The notes under the pieces: generated by a model
The model's database searches: none
The model's input: the letters and a program-made list of their open reading frames with translations, nothing else
What the model was told of the DNA's origin: nothing
NCBI RefSeq assembly: GCF_003688915.1
Contig: NZ_REFU01000001.1
Coordinates: forward strand, 1,674,001-1,738,000
Direction: 5' to 3'
Source of the DNA: Rhodococcus sp. SBT000017
GTDB taxonomy: Bacteria; Actinomycetota; Actinomycetes; Mycobacteriales; Mycobacteriaceae
Length of the DNA stretch: 64,000 bases
Program-made: the position numbers and the translations under genes
Part shown: positions 35,133-44,657 of the stretch, one piece after another
Layout of the letters: every line of letters starts with the position of its first letter
Position numbering within the stretch: the first letter of the stretch is position 1

Positions 35133-37133
35133 ATGGCGAACTACATCGTAACCGGCGGTACCGGGTTTCTCGGGAAGAACGTCCTGCCCCGATTGCTCGA
35201 ACGTGATGCGCTCGCTGCGATCCACGTGCTGGTGCGTCCCCAATCGGTGGCTCGCCTCGAGCGACTCGCAGAGCACCTCGACGGCGGCGACCGAATTCAC
35301 CCGCTGGTCGGCGACCTCACCGAACCGGAGCTCGGACTCCGAGACGTGCCTGCCGACATCGACCACATCCTCCACCTCGGAGCCGTCTACGACCTGACCG
35401 CAGGCGACGAGCAGACCCCGACCAACGTCGCCGGAACCGCCTCGGTGATCGGCCTCGCCGAGAAGACCGGGGCCCGCCTGCACCACATCTCGTCGATCGC
35501 CGTTGCGGGTGACTATCGAGGAACGTTCTCCGAGAACGACTTCGACCTCGGTCAGAAATTTCCGACTGCCTATCACCGCACCAAGTTCGAGTCCGAGAAG
35601 TTGGTGCGCGACAGCGCTGCGGACTGGCGGGTGTATCGGCCCGCCGCGATCATCGGGCACTCGGAGACCGGTGCCATCGACAAGGTGGACGGCCCTTACT
35701 ACTTCTTCCCGTTCTTCGCGGAACTTGCCAAGCTGCCCTCCGTCGTACCGATCACGGTGCCGAAGATGGGCGCTACCAACCTCGTTCCGGTCGACTACGT
35801 CGCCGACGCCATCGTCGAGCTCGTACATCGAGACACCTCTCCCGGCAGCGTGTTCCATCTGGTCAATCCGACGCCTCAGTCGATGGCAGAGGTCTACGCC
35901 GCGTTCTCGTCCGCAGCCGGATCTCGCGCGAGAATCATCGATGTACCCGGGGCGCTGGTCGCTCCGGTCGTCTCTCCCAAATCCAGGGCCGTGCGCAAAC
36001 AGCGCGACGCCGCCCTCCGTGATGTCGGTGTGCCACCGGTGATGCTCGAACACCTGACTCTGCCCACCGTGTTCGAGTCGGCATCGACACAGAAAGCGTT
36101 GCAGGGCAGCTCGATCACACCGCCACCACTGCGAACGTACGCCGATCGCGTGTGGAAGCACTGGCGGGAGAACTTCGATCCCAAGCGCAACCGCCGAAAC
36201 GACCCACGCGGGCCGCTGTTCGGCCGTCACATCGTCATCACCGGTGGCTCGTCCGGAATCGGCCGAGCCAGCGCCGAGGCAGCTGCCCGCAAGGGCGCAG
36301 TGGTCATTCTGCTCGCGCGCGGTCAGGATCAACTCGACGAGGTGGTCGAGCACATCCGCGAATCGGGTGGCACCGCCTACGGCTACTCGTGCGATGTCAC
36401 CGACAGCGAGTCAGTTGACCAGACCGTGAAAACCGTTCTGAGCGAACACGATCACGTCGACATGCTCGTCAACAGCGCCGGTCGGTCCATCCGCCGCGCA
36501 CTCTATCGATCCACCGATCGGTTGCACGACTACGAGCGCACCATGGCCGTCAACTACTTCGGGGCCATACGACTGGTGCTGGCACTGTTGCCACACATGC
36601 GCGAACGCAGCTTCGGGCACATCGTCAATATCTCCAGCGCTGCGGTCCTCGGACACCCTCCCCGTTTCTCCGCCTATGTGGCCAGCAAGGCAGCACTCGA
36701 CGGCTTCACCGATGTGGCTGCCGCAGAGACACTCTCGGACGGAATCACCTACACCACCATCCACATGCCCCTGGTGGACACGCCGATGATCACCCCGACG
36801 GGCGACAAGAACGTCGGCCCGGTCTTCTCACCGGAGAAGGCTGCCGCCATCGTGATTCGCGCGCTGAGCGACAAGCCGAAGCGAATCGACACTCCGTTGG
36901 GAACACTCGGACAATTCGGTGCCATGTTCGCCCCGAAGGGCAAAGACCGCACGATGCACCAGCACTACCGCAAATTCGCCGAATCCGCTGCAGCCAAAGG
37001 CGAAACACCGGTCACGATCGAGGACGGGAAAGTGCCCTACCGAGTGCGGCCCTACAATCCGAAAGCTCCGACCGCACGCATCGGCAAAGTAATCCGACGC
37101 GCCGGCAGATTGGTCCCCGGCACCAGTTGGTGA
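35133..37133 (+). CDS. acrA1: two-domain fatty acyl-CoA reductase (AcrA1-like)
   Basis: A 666-residue fusion of two Rossmann domains. Residues 1-350 form an extended SDR (VTGGTGFLGKNVL, YHRTK active site) that reduces acyl-CoA; residues 365-620 form a classical SDR (TGGSSGIGRAS, NSAG, YVASK) that acts on the aldehyde. A basic C-terminal tail follows. The layout equals AcrA1 (Rv3391) and the Rhodococcus FcrA reductase that makes fatty alcohols for wax esters. Both YxxxK pairs are intact, so both halves should work. It follows the MMPL gene by 34 bases on the same strand, hinting at a lipid-related pair. Confidence 0.88.
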   Translation: MANYIVTGGTGFLGKNVLPRLLERDALAAIHVLVRPQSVARLERLAEHLDGGDRIHPLVGDLTEPELGLRDVPADIDHILHLGAVYDLTAGDEQTPTNVAGTASVIGLAEKTGARLHHISSIAVAGDYRGTFSENDFDLGQKFPTAYHRTKFESEKLVRDSAADWRVYRPAAIIGHSETGAIDKVDGPYYFFPFFAELAKLPSVVPITVPKMGATNLVPVDYVADAIVELVHRDTSPGSVFHLVNPTPQSMAEVYAAFSSAAGSRARIIDVPGALVAPVVSPKSRAVRKQRDAALRDVGVPPVMLEHLTLPTVFESASTQKALQGSSITPPPLRTYADRVWKHWRENFDPKRNRRNDPRGPLFGRHIVITGGSSGIGRASAEAAARKGAVVILLARGQDQLDEVVEHIRESGGTAYGYSCDVTDSESVDQTVKTVLSEHDHVDMLVNSAGRSIRRALYRSTDRLHDYERTMAVNYFGAIRLVLALLPHMRERSFGHIVNISSAAVLGHPPRFSAYVASKAALDGFTDVAAAETLSDGITYTTIHMPLVDTPMITPTGDKNVGPVFSPEKAAAIVIRALSDKPKRIDTPLGTLGQFGAMFAPKGKDRTMHQHYRKFAESAAAKGETPVTIEDGKVPYRVRPYNPKAPTARIGKVIRRAGRLVPGTSW

Positions 37134-37141
37134 CGTGCACG

Positions 37142-37906
37142 TCATGGGGCCACGGCGGTCCACAGAGTCCAGCGATCACGTTCGATCAACTCACCGGGGG
37201 CCAGTCGACCACGCAGATACTCGACCAACTCCGCGAGTTCGACGTCGGAGAGTTCGTGCAGGATGGAGCGCCCGGTTCTGCCGGCGATCTCTGTCAGGTA
37301 CTGCTCGCGATTTCCGTAGCGGCGACGAGTTTCCGAGAGTGGTTGCGTGGCAACGTCGGTGAATCCTGCCCGCGTCAAGGCGGCCTGCACGTCATCGACG
37401 CTGTGTCGTCGCCGACCCTCGATCTCGGCCAACCGGGGAAACGCGTCGAAAAGATATCCGCGTGGATTTGTCGGCGATCCTGCCAGTGTCGCGTCCTCGC
37501 TCGTCCGATCCTGAACAATCGCGGTACCACCCGGACGCAGTAACCGAAACATCTCTGTTGCCAGGGCAGATGCATCGGGCAGATGATGGACGAGCGCGCG
37601 AGCAAACACGATGTCTGCTCGACCGTCAGGCAGGCCGGTGTGCTCGGCGGATGCACACTCGAACGCGACGTCCGCGGGCGACGATCGCCGGGCGGACTCC
37701 AGGATCGGTTCACTCGAATCGATCGCTGTGACATGAGCTCCCAGCGTCCGCCATGCACGCGCATAGGTACCCCCACCACATCCGAGATCGACAACGTGAC
37801 CGCCGACCGGATCGACGATATCGGTGATTGCGGCAGCCCAGGAGGGGTCGGCCTCGCGGCCGGAATAGGTGTCGCCGTTCGATGGATCTGCGAAGTCGAT
37901 GGGCAT
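37142..37906 (-). CDS. class I SAM-dependent methyltransferase
   Basis: A 254-residue methyltransferase with motif I VVDLGCGGGTYAR, the acidic end of strand 2 in VTAIDSSEP, ARALVHHLPD in motif IV, and the LRPGG motif. It belongs to the large methyltransferase-11/25 group; the substrate cannot be told. ATG 37906 (Met-Pro-Ile-Asp-Phe) is chosen; an in-frame start seven codons earlier exists. It converges with the reductase gene 8 bases away and is divergent from the ArsR-type pseudogene. Confidence 0.82.
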   Translation of the reverse strand: MPIDFADPSNGDTYSGREADPSWAAAITDIVDPVGGHVVDLGCGGGTYARAWRTLGAHVTAIDSSEPILESARRSSPADVAFECASAEHTGLPDGRADIVFARALVHHLPDASALATEMFRLLRPGGTAIVQDRTSEDATLAGSPTNPRGYLFDAFPRLAEIEGRRRHSVDDVQAALTRAGFTDVATQPLSETRRRYGNREQYLTEIAGRTGRSILHELSDVELAELVEYLRGRLAPGELIERDRWTLWTAVAP

Positions 37907-37961
37907 GTGAACCAGTACATCGAGCACGGTTGCCGGTCGCCATCATTTAGTGTGGGACTAC

Positions 37962-38921
37962 ATGCTCGCACTTCACCTCCGAGCCGCCGACCTGGCGGAT
38001 ACCTCGTAGACCGTCTCGCCGCTGTTCGAGACGGTCCTGAGCCTGCGTGCCTGGACCTCGCCGAATCGGCACCGTCTGCACGAGCCGTGGCGTCGACGCG
38101 TCCTGCCGGCATGGAAGCAGTGTGACACCGAGATGCTGACGGCGTTGGTCTCCCCCGACGGCAGAATTCCGGACTTTCTCGCTCCTCGTCCGCCCACCGA
38201 ATCCCCGGCCTTCGACGACGAGATCGCCGTTGTCGGGGCGACACCGGCAGCGGAGATGCGACGCGATATCGCCGCCGCCTTCTCCGCGGAGATTCCTGCG
38301 GTCCTCATCGGTCCGGCCCGAGCGGTACGCACCCGTACAGTCCAGGCGCTCTCCCAGTATTGGTCCACGTGCCTCCAACCCGACTGGGCCCGGATCCGGG
38401 CGGTCCTGGACGGTGATGTGGACTACCGAGCACAACAGCTCTCGCACTTCGGGGCACGAAAGATGTTCGAGCACCTCGATTCCCGAGTTCGATGGGACGA
38501 CGGTGTGCTGTAGGTCGATCGGCTCGAGCACCAGGTGTGGGTCGACGTCGACGGACGTGGACTTCCGCTGATTCCGTCGGTGTTCGTGCACGGCGCGATC
38601 ACTCAGACGAGCGCGACGCGAGCTCCGTCTCTGGTGTATCCGGCCCGCGGGCGCGGCGCAGTGTGGAACGTGGCACGGACAGCTCCGAACCGAACGCTGT
38701 CGAATCTTCTCGGCACCCAGCGAGCCACGATTCTCGCGCTGCTCGACGCGCCAACCACCACCGGAGAAGTTGCTGCCGTACTGGGCGTCTCACCCAGTGC
38801 CGCCAGTCAGCATCTTCGCGTTCTACGCGAGGCGGCGGTGGTACGACGCATCAGACAGGGGCGATCGGTGCTGTACGTGCGCACTCCGCTCGGGGACGAG
38901 TTGGTCCGAGCGCAGGAGTAG
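37962..38921 (+). pseudogene. ArsR-type regulator (DUF5937 plus HTH) interrupted by two in-frame TAG codons
   Basis: Reading one frame from ATG 37962 gives a DUF5937/ArsR regulator of about 320 codons: ADLADT and VSPLFETVLSLRAW at the start, PSLVYPARGRGAVW in the middle, and a C-terminal helix-turn-helix (ILALLDAPTTTGEVAAVLGVSPSAASQHLRVLREA). The frame is unbroken except for TAG at 38007-38009 (codon 16) and TAG at 38511-38513; it ends with a third TAG at 38919. No frameshift or deletion is needed to restore it. Most likely this is a recently inactivated regulator. Fragments starting at ATG 38133 and GTG 38535 could still be translated, the latter keeping the DNA-binding domain. Confidence 0.75.
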
Positions 38922-38935
38922 GGCTGTCGCAAGGT

Positions 38936-39445
38936 TCAGCGCAGCAGAGCCTTTCCCCAGGCCCGCAGGAATCCCTGACTCAGGTATGTCAGAGTGCCGA
39001 TGGCCAGAACCCATTTGACGGTGCTGACCACGGTGGTAGCACGGACGACGGTGTCGGTGATCTGTTCGCGGTTGTCGACCAGTATCAATCCGACGATGTT
39101 CTCGATGTAGTCGCCGGCAGCGGAGGCCACGGGCGCGACGGCCAATGCCGTCGTCACCGCAGGGCTCAGCGGGGTCTTTTCCGCCAGGCTCCTCGCTCCT
39201 GCACGTAGTGCGATGGCGTATATCGCCGGATGCACGAAGTCGGGCAGATAGTGGCTGCGGAACCGAGCGATCTCGGTCTCGTCCATGCTCGCCAGGATCT
39301 GCCGATAACGCTGAGCGGACCACGCCGTCTGCACGGCAAGCACTTTCGGGGCTGCGGGGCCGAGCAGTCGGGCAATGTTGGCCTGGGATACGACGAACAG
39401 TGCCGACCAACCCAGCATCCGACGATCCAGCGCACCGAGAGTCAT
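38936..39445 (-). CDS. hypothetical four-helix membrane protein
   Basis: A 169-residue protein with about four hydrophobic segments (near 10-28, 75-85, 95-115 and 140-160). Between the first two is a soluble loop with FRSHYLPDFVHPAIYA, and the third carries AAGDYIENIVG. The paired pattern HPxxYA and DYxEN recurs in small uncharacterised membrane proteins, but I do not recognise a named family. It stands 10 bases before the hydrolase gene's stop on the same strand order and may be cotranscribed with it. Confidence 0.65.
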   Translation of the reverse strand: MTLGALDRRMLGWSALFVVSQANIARLLGPAAPKVLAVQTAWSAQRYRQILASMDETEIARFRSHYLPDFVHPAIYAIALRAGARSLAEKTPLSPAVTTALAVAPVASAAGDYIENIVGLILVDNREQITDTVVRATTVVSTVKWVLAIGTLTYLSQGFLRAWGKALLR

Positions 39446-39455
39446 GTCCGAGACC

Positions 39456-40214
39456 CTAGTGCGTCAGGAACGGGAGAACGGAGGCCTCGAACGCCGAGTA
39501 TCCGTCGCGATGGATGCTGTGTCCGGTACGAAACGCCTCGACGCGGCAGGTCGGAATCTCGGCGACCATCGCGTCCAGCCGAATCGGATCGACCATGCCG
39601 CCGGGACCGCCCCGAAGCACCAGCGTCGGAGCAGTGATGTCGGCCAACGACTCCCACCACTGCGGATTCGGCCGACGGAACTGTTCGAGAGCAGTGGTGG
39701 TCATCGAGCGATCGAAGGCGAGTACCGCGCGGGGATGCAGAACGACGCTGGTCGCTGCGTGCCAGAGTTCGGTGACCGACGGCATCTTGCCGGTCAGCGT
39801 CGGCGGAGCGTCCCCCGGCCGAATCGGTATCGGGAGCTCTTCGAGGACCAGACGGCGGACGAGCTGCGGGCGACGCTGAGCGACGAGTGAGACCGCGTAT
39901 CCGCCGAGGGAATGGCCGACGAGATTGACTTCGTTCAGCCCGAGATGGTCGATCAACGCCAGCAGGTCTGCCCCGAAGGAATCGAACTCGTACGTGGACG
40001 TGTGCGCACTCTTGCCGTGTCCGCGCAGATCGACGGTGATCACCCGGCTGCCCTGCGCGGTGAGTGCACGGGTGAACCGATCCCAGGTCGTGCTGTCGCC
40101 GCCCATGCCGTGCACCAGCATCACCGGTGCCGAATTCGAGTTCGCCTGCCCCTGCGGGGTGAACGAGCGATACGCGATATCGACGCCATCGAGGTCGACC
40201 GTCTCCGACATCAT
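39456..40214 (-). CDS. alpha/beta hydrolase
   Basis: A 252-residue alpha/beta-hydrolase-fold protein: VHGMGGDSTTWD oxyanion segment, nucleophile elbow GHSLGG, acidic residue in PTLVLRGGPGGM-V region and a C-terminal His in FRTGHSIHRD. It resembles bromoperoxidase/esterase-type enzymes; substrate unknown. The start is ATG 40214, 6 bases after GAGGGA; ATGs at 40220 and 40211 are alternatives. It begins 28 bases after the imuB stop, so it may ride on the SOS-induced imuA'-imuB transcript. Confidence 0.82.
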   Translation of the reverse strand: MMSETVDLDGVDIAYRSFTPQGQANSNSAPVMLVHGMGGDSTTWDRFTRALTAQGSRVITVDLRGHGKSAHTSTYEFDSFGADLLALIDHLGLNEVNLVGHSLGGYAVSLVAQRRPQLVRRLVLEELPIPIRPGDAPPTLTGKMPSVTELWHAATSVVLHPRAVLAFDRSMTTTALEQFRRPNPQWWESLADITAPTLVLRGGPGGMVDPIRLDAMVAEIPTCRVEAFRTGHSIHRDGYSAFEASVLPFLTH

Positions 40215-40242
40215 CTGCATTCCCTCGAATGTAGCGGTGCCA

Positions 40243-41832
40243 CTATTCGTAGATTCCTTCCACCCGCCATCGACCCTCGTCGAACACCAGCAGCAGGGCC
40301 CTTTCGTCGTCGAGCACCACCTGGGCTCGCGCCGTCGGACCCGTCGACGCATGGCCACTGTCCCACCATCGCTCGTCCACCGGCCACGGTCCGGCCAGAC
40401 CCGTCAGTGCCCATTCCTTGGTCCCCCAGCGCAGTCGCGACGGCGGCGTATCGAACACACCACGATCGGTGACGCCGATTCCGGTTCCCGCTCGATTCAT
40501 CAGCGTCACCGTCGGACGTGTCTCGATCACTGCCGCCGGAGCAGGCTCCGGTAGCCGTCCCGGCCAGGGATCCGACGGATCGGACATCGGCACCAACTCG
40601 TCACCGAGCGGACGCAGCGTGATCCGCTCGGCCGGCCCGCGGCCACCGCTGAGCACACCACCGAGCACCGATTCGCCGCCGAGCAGACCCTGCACGCGCA
40701 CCAACGCTCGACGCGCCCTCTCGTCCTCGTCCCCGACGCTGCCCCACAACCCCAGCTGCAGCTCACCGGCGGCCACCACTTCGATCGGTTCGAGCCGCAG
40801 CACGGTGATCGCGGACGTCGGCTTGTTCTCGCTGCGCCCGGTGATCCAGCCGTCGAGTTGCCACCGCACGCGGTCGGCTGTTCCCTCCGGCGTCAACGGC
40901 TCGGCGCACCGCCAGATACGCGACAGATTCTCGCCGTTACCGGTACTGGCATGCACCAGCAGACGAGTGCACGCAACGGCAGCGGCAGCGAGCTTGGTGT
41001 GCAACTGCTCGGCCAACCCGCGCCCGGCGAACGCAGCTGCGTCGACCCGATCGATCGGCGGATCGCACTGGTACTCCACATCCAGGTCCGGCGGTAGGGC
41101 TCTGGCCGACGGCGGACGTTCGGGCTCACCTCGAGCACTGCGATGCGCCAACACGGCATCGGTACCGAAGCGCGACGCCACATCCCCAGGAGACAGTGCC
41201 GCGAAGTCACCAATAGTTCGTAAACCCAAGCGCCGCAACAGATCCACCAGCTCGCCCCGATCGGCAGCCGACATGCTCGGTTCCGCCGAGAGTTCTGCCA
41301 CCGGCAACGGCGCGAGAAAGCCTGCACCCCCGCCGCGCGGCACCACCTGCGCATACCGCGCGGCGACGACCGCGGTTGACAGCTCGTCGGCGATACCGAT
41401 CTGACATTCCACACCAGCAGCCGACGCTTCGTCGATCAACCGTTCCGCAGCCCGATGCTCGGTACCGAAATACCGTCCGACGCCGCGGGCAGAGAGAACC
41501 AGCAGGCCCGGCCTGAGCACTTCCACCCCCGGCGCGATGGCGGCGACGGCCGAGACCACGGGCTCGAACAGTCGCGCATCACGATCGGTATCGGCAAGAG
41601 CGACATGCACATCCGGGCACCGCGCCTGCGCTTCCCGACGGCGCAGGCCGCGCTTGATACCCGACGCCCGTGCCGTCGCCGAGCAGGCAACGACCCGATT
41701 GGCCGAGGTGACGACCACCGGATGCGTCGCAGGCAGATCGGCCTGAGCCGCTGCTGCAACAGCGGGCCAATCGGGACACCACAGTGCAAGAACACGGCTG
41801 GCAAGAACACGGCTGGAACGGTCGATGCTCAT
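40243..41832 (-). CDS. imuB: ImuB, catalytically inactive Y-family polymerase homologue (mutasome hub)
   Basis: A 529-residue Y-family-like protein. The N-terminal segment keeps LALWCPDWP. The acidic pair needed for catalysis is absent: the strand that should carry Asp-Glu reads [17 protein letters not shown] clamp-binding motif QLGLW is at residues 359-363, matching the role of ImuB in tethering DnaE2 to the sliding clamp. The C-terminal part after about 400 is the disordered/OB-like ImuB tail that binds ImuA' and DnaE2 in mycobacteria. ATG 41832 overlaps the imuA' stop (ATGA). A 15-bp tandem duplication at 41786-41815 repeats Leu-Ala-Ser-Arg-Val near the start. Equivalent to Rv3394c. Confidence 0.9.
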   Translation of the reverse strand: MSIDRSSRVLASRVLALWCPDWPAVAAAAQADLPATHPVVVTSANRVVACSATARASGIKRGLRRREAQARCPDVHVALADTDRDARLFEPVVSAVAAIAPGVEVLRPGLLVLSARGVGRYFGTEHRAAERLIDEASAAGVECQIGIADELSTAVVAARYAQVVPRGGGAGFLAPLPVAELSAEPSMSAADRGELVDLLRRLGLRTIGDFAALSPGDVASRFGTDAVLAHRSARGEPERPPSARALPPDLDVEYQCDPPIDRVDAAAFAGRGLAEQLHTKLAAAAVACTRLLVHASTGNGENLSRIWRCAEPLTPEGTADRVRWQLDGWITGRSENKPTSAITVLRLEPIEVVAAGELQLGLWGSVGDEDERARRALVRVQGLLGGESVLGGVLSGGRGPAERITLRPLGDELVPMSDPSDPWPGRLPEPAPAAVIETRPTVTLMNRAGTGIGVTDRGVFDTPPSRLRWGTKEWALTGLAGPWPVDERWWDSGHASTGPTARAQVVLDDERALLLVFDEGRWRVEGIYE

Positions 41833-42641
41833 GTCGAGACCGCGATCGACAATGAATTCTGCTCGCGCTTCTCGGTATGCCACTCGATGCGACCGTTCTC
41901 CGAACGCAGGTCGAGTCGAACGGTGCGGGGCCGCATCGCCTTGCCGCGAGCGCACACCGACAATCGGACGCCGCGCAGTCGGCCGCGGCCCAGTTCCCGG
42001 CCCGTACCGAGGCCGTCGTATCCGTGCACCGACGCGTCCAGTCGTAGCTCTGCCCCGTCCCAGTGCCCATCGGTCACCAGCAGCGTCGACCCCTTGCTCC
42101 GCGCTCTGGCCACCACGGCCCTGGCCCGGGTGGGCGATACCGACAGACCGCCGAGACCGAGTACCACGAGGTCGACACCGTCGAGCAGAATGGCCGCCAC
42201 TTCCACCGGGTCGGGACCGGGATCGGGAATCAGAGCCAGCTTGCTCAACTGTGCGCCCATCTCCACCGCGGCCAGAATCCCGAAACGGGGCTGCCCGATG
42301 ACGGCGACATGCCCACCGGCACCGGTCACCGCAGCCACCAACCCGATCAGGAGCGAGCCGGCACCGGACACCGAGGCCACCGTTCCACGCACCAGTCCAC
42401 CGTGCGGCAGCACCTCGATCAGCGCAGACGGCACTGGAAGAACGGGTCGTTGACGGGTTGGACGCTGCGTCGACGGTTCCGGGTGCATGGGCTCGACGGG
42501 GTCCGAATTCTCGATGCGCACCGACGCCGTTTCGCCCCGAGAAGGTACGGCAGCCATCCGGCTACGCAGCAACGCCACGCGCTCCGGCAGCGACAACCCG
42601 TCGAGCACATCCGGCGTGACGGAAGCTCCCGGTACAGTCAT
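41829..42641 (-). CDS. imuA': ImuA' mutasome accessory protein
   Basis: A 270-residue protein equivalent by position and pairing to Rv3395c (ImuA'), which binds ImuB and is required for DnaE2-dependent mutagenesis. It is RecA-like in its distant fold: a Gly-rich segment [16 protein letters not shown] stands where a nucleotide loop would be, but no clear Walker A Lys-Thr is present. ATG 42641 follows AAGGGGAG; the SOS box lies about 70 bases upstream. Its stop overlaps the imuB start by 4 bases. Confidence 0.85.
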   Translation of the reverse strand: MTVPGASVTPDVLDGLSLPERVALLRSRMAAVPSRGETASVRIENSDPVEPMHPEPSTQRPTRQRPVLPVPSALIEVLPHGGLVRGTVASVSGAGSLLIGLVAAVTGAGGHVAVIGQPRFGILAAVEMGAQLSKLALIPDPGPDPVEVAAILLDGVDLVVLGLGGLSVSPTRARAVVARARSKGSTLLVTDGHWDGAELRLDASVHGYDGLGTGRELGRGRLRGVRLSVCARGKAMRPRTVRLDLRSENGRIEWHTEKREQNSLSIAVST

Positions 42642-42712
42642 GTCACTCCCCTTCGCGGCGTAGAAAATCGACCCGAAACTTCGGTGTTCGACGAACGCGG
42701 GAAGTGGCGTAT

Positions 42713-42728
42713 TCGAACACAATTTCGA
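42713..42728. promoter_or_regulatory. SOS (LexA) box upstream of imuA'-imuB
   Basis: TCGAACACAATTTCGA matches the SOS consensus TCGAACN4GTTCGA at 11 of 12 defined positions. It lies 72 bases before the imuA' start and 112 before the divergent kinase gene. Confidence 0.8.
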
Positions 42729-42840
42729 TCTGCGCTCAGTAAAGCCGCTCGGACGGCAACTCGTCAAGGTGATGCCGAAGCCCCTGGTAGATGCCTCCGT
42801 TCTGCGGCTGCAGGCACGTCCCGCCATCGTCAACTAACCT

Positions 42841-44070
42841 GTGGACGTGACGGATCAGCAGCGTGTTCGACGGGGCGTCGGGCCCGACTACCTCCTGGCA
42901 GGCAGATACCGCCTGGCCGGCAAACTCGGCGGAGGAGGCATGGGCGCGGTATGGCTCGCCACCGACACGCTTCTGCACCGTCAAGTGGCCGTCAAACAGG
43001 TCACGTCCACCACTCGGTTGACTCCACAGCAGGCCGTGGAAGTACGCAACCGGGCCATGCGTGAAGGCCGCATCGCTGCCCGACTCTCCAGCCCCCACGC
43101 CATCGCGATGCACGACGTCGCTCTCGTCGACGGTGAGCCGTGGTTGGTCATGGAATATCTGTCCTCGCGGAGTCTCGCGCAGGCACTCGGCACCACCGAT
43201 TCGCTACCACCGTTCGAGGTCGCTCAGATCGGTGCACAGATCGCCGATGCCCTGACCGAGGCGCACGAGGCCGGGATCGTGCACCGAGACATCAAGCCGG
43301 GCAACATTCTGATCGCCGATCGCGGCAAGGATCTGGGCATCGTCAAGATCAGCGACTTCGGCATCTCCCGCGCCAAGGGCGACGTCGAAGCAGCCGACGA
43401 CAGCGTGATCACCGGAACCCCGGCATATTTCGCACCCGAGGTCGCGCGCGGACAGGATCCCACCGCAGCCAGCGACGTGTTCTCCCTCGGCGCAACGCTG
43501 TACACGGCCATCGAAGGCAAGCCGCCGTTCGACATCGATCACGATTCGATCGCACTGCTGCACCGAGTTGCCAAGGGGCAGATCATCGCTCCCACCCGCA
43601 GCGGCGATCTCACGGGCCCGTTGCTGCACATGCTCGAGCCCGATCCTGCCCGACGGCCCACCATGGCGCAGGCCCGCGACGAGATCATCGTCGCCGCGAT
43701 CAGCAAGCGCGGCACCATAGCTCAGCTGCGCGGGGTGCCTCTGACGTCTGTGGACGGCGTGGTCCCGGCGTGGGCGAGGCGCTCGACACCGGTCTCCGAA
43801 TCTCGCCGTCCGTCGCGAGAGTTCGGAAGAACCATCGCGGGCTTGCCGGCCGTGCAACCCGGTGAGAGCCAAGCCAACCCGGTTCCGTCGACGTATTCGC
43901 CACCGCCGTTCGATCTGCCGAAAAAGAAGAAGAACCCGATCGACGACGTCCTGATGCGCATCGAGGACGTCATCGGTGACCGAACGTCGATTCCGTCGAC
44001 CGCGATCCTCGCAGCACTCGTGCTCGCCGTCGTGGTCGCTGTCGTTCTGGTGATCATGCTTGTGATGTGA
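42841..44070 (+). CDS. membrane-anchored serine/threonine protein kinase
   Basis: A 409-residue Hanks-type kinase. Glycine loop GGGGMGAVW with Lys52 in VAVKQV, catalytic loop HRDIKPGN, DFG, and the activation segment GTPAYFAPE are all intact. After the kinase domain (to about 290) comes a Pro/Ser-rich juxtamembrane linker and one membrane helix at the extreme C-terminus, with no extracellular sensor domain. It therefore differs from PASTA or NHL kinases and probably senses inside the cell or through a partner. GTG 42841 has no clear Shine-Dalgarno. It overlaps the convergent DUF2867-like gene by 17 bases. Confidence 0.9.
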   Translation: MDVTDQQRVRRGVGPDYLLAGRYRLAGKLGGGGMGAVWLATDTLLHRQVAVKQVTSTTRLTPQQAVEVRNRAMREGRIAARLSSPHAIAMHDVALVDGEPWLVMEYLSSRSLAQALGTTDSLPPFEVAQIGAQIADALTEAHEAGIVHRDIKPGNILIADRGKDLGIVKISDFGISRAKGDVEAADDSVITGTPAYFAPEVARGQDPTAASDVFSLGATLYTAIEGKPPFDIDHDSIALLHRVAKGQIIAPTRSGDLTGPLLHMLEPDPARRPTMAQARDEIIVAAISKRGTIAQLRGVPLTSVDGVVPAWARRSTPVSESRRPSREFGRTIAGLPAVQPGESQANPVPSTYSPPPFDLPKKKKNPIDDVLMRIEDVIGDRTSIPSTAILAALVLAVVVAVVLVIMLVM

Positions 44071-44560
44071 CCCGACCGTCGAGTCGCGCGATGGCGTCGG
44101 TGAGCACCGATGGCGCAAGCCTGCGGTGCACGGCGGACAGCGGTACCCACGCCCACCTCCCGAGACTGCGGTCGTATCGAACGAAGGTCGTCAATTCGAG
44201 CCGCCCGTCTGCTGCGTGGATCACCAGATGCACAGTCAGAGAATGTGATCGGTTTTCCAGTCGAATCCACCGCGGAGTAGTTTCTGCGATGCGCCATCCC
44301 GCGACCGACGTCGGAGTCGGCCCTGCGATCAGCCTCAACTGCAACAAACCCTGCCAAATGAATCGTTCGGCAACGGAAGGAACATCGCCGAACATGACTC
44401 TCGCGTACCGTTCCGGCGCGGCCGCGGTATCGACGTCCACGAAGAAGTGGTCGACGTAGTCCGCGTGCATGGTCGAGCGGGCGAGTACACCCTCTGCCAT
44501 CTCATCGAATCCGACCAGGCTCTTCACCCGGTACCGGTCATGCTCGTCAGACTTCGACAC
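44054..44560 (-). CDS. DUF2867-like protein
   Basis: A 168-residue soluble protein. The opening ADYVDHFFVDVD and the C-terminal Arg-rich segment ending in a Trp-Val-Pro-Leu followed by His-Arg-Arg match DUF2867, a START/SRPBCC-like fold of unknown function. GTG 44560 follows GGGGAG by 5 bases. It is divergent from the TetR gene across the paired operators at 44578-44627 and is the natural target of that regulator. Confidence 0.7.
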   Translation of the reverse strand: MSKSDEHDRYRVKSLVGFDEMAEGVLARSTMHADYVDHFFVDVDTAAAPERYARVMFGDVPSVAERFIWQGLLQLRLIAGPTPTSVAGWRIAETTPRWIRLENRSHSLTVHLVIHAADGRLELTTFVRYDRSLGRWAWVPLSAVHRRLAPSVLTDAIARLDGRVTSQA

Positions 44561-44577
44561 ACTCGACTCCCCTCAGG

Positions 44578-44627
44578 TATACGGTGACGTACAACGTGAT
44601 CGTATCTCTTTTATACGGTGCCGTATA
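44578..44627. promoter_or_regulatory. paired TetR operator candidates
   Basis: TATACGGTGCCGTATA at 44612-44627 is a near-perfect palindrome (7-base arms). A weaker copy, TATACGGTGACGTACA, lies at 44578-44593, 34 bases away start to start. They span the divergent gap between the DUF2867-like gene and the TetR gene and include AT-rich -10-like sequence. Confidence 0.7.
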
Positions 44628-44657
44628 GATAAAACTGTCGACGCTCAGGAGGGCACC

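Noticed and set aside
37962..38921. Genetic-code recoding of TAG as an amino acid
   Set aside because: Other genes here (the YidC paralogue, sigD, and this gene itself) use TAG as their real stop at the expected length, so two nonsense mutations are the simpler explanation.
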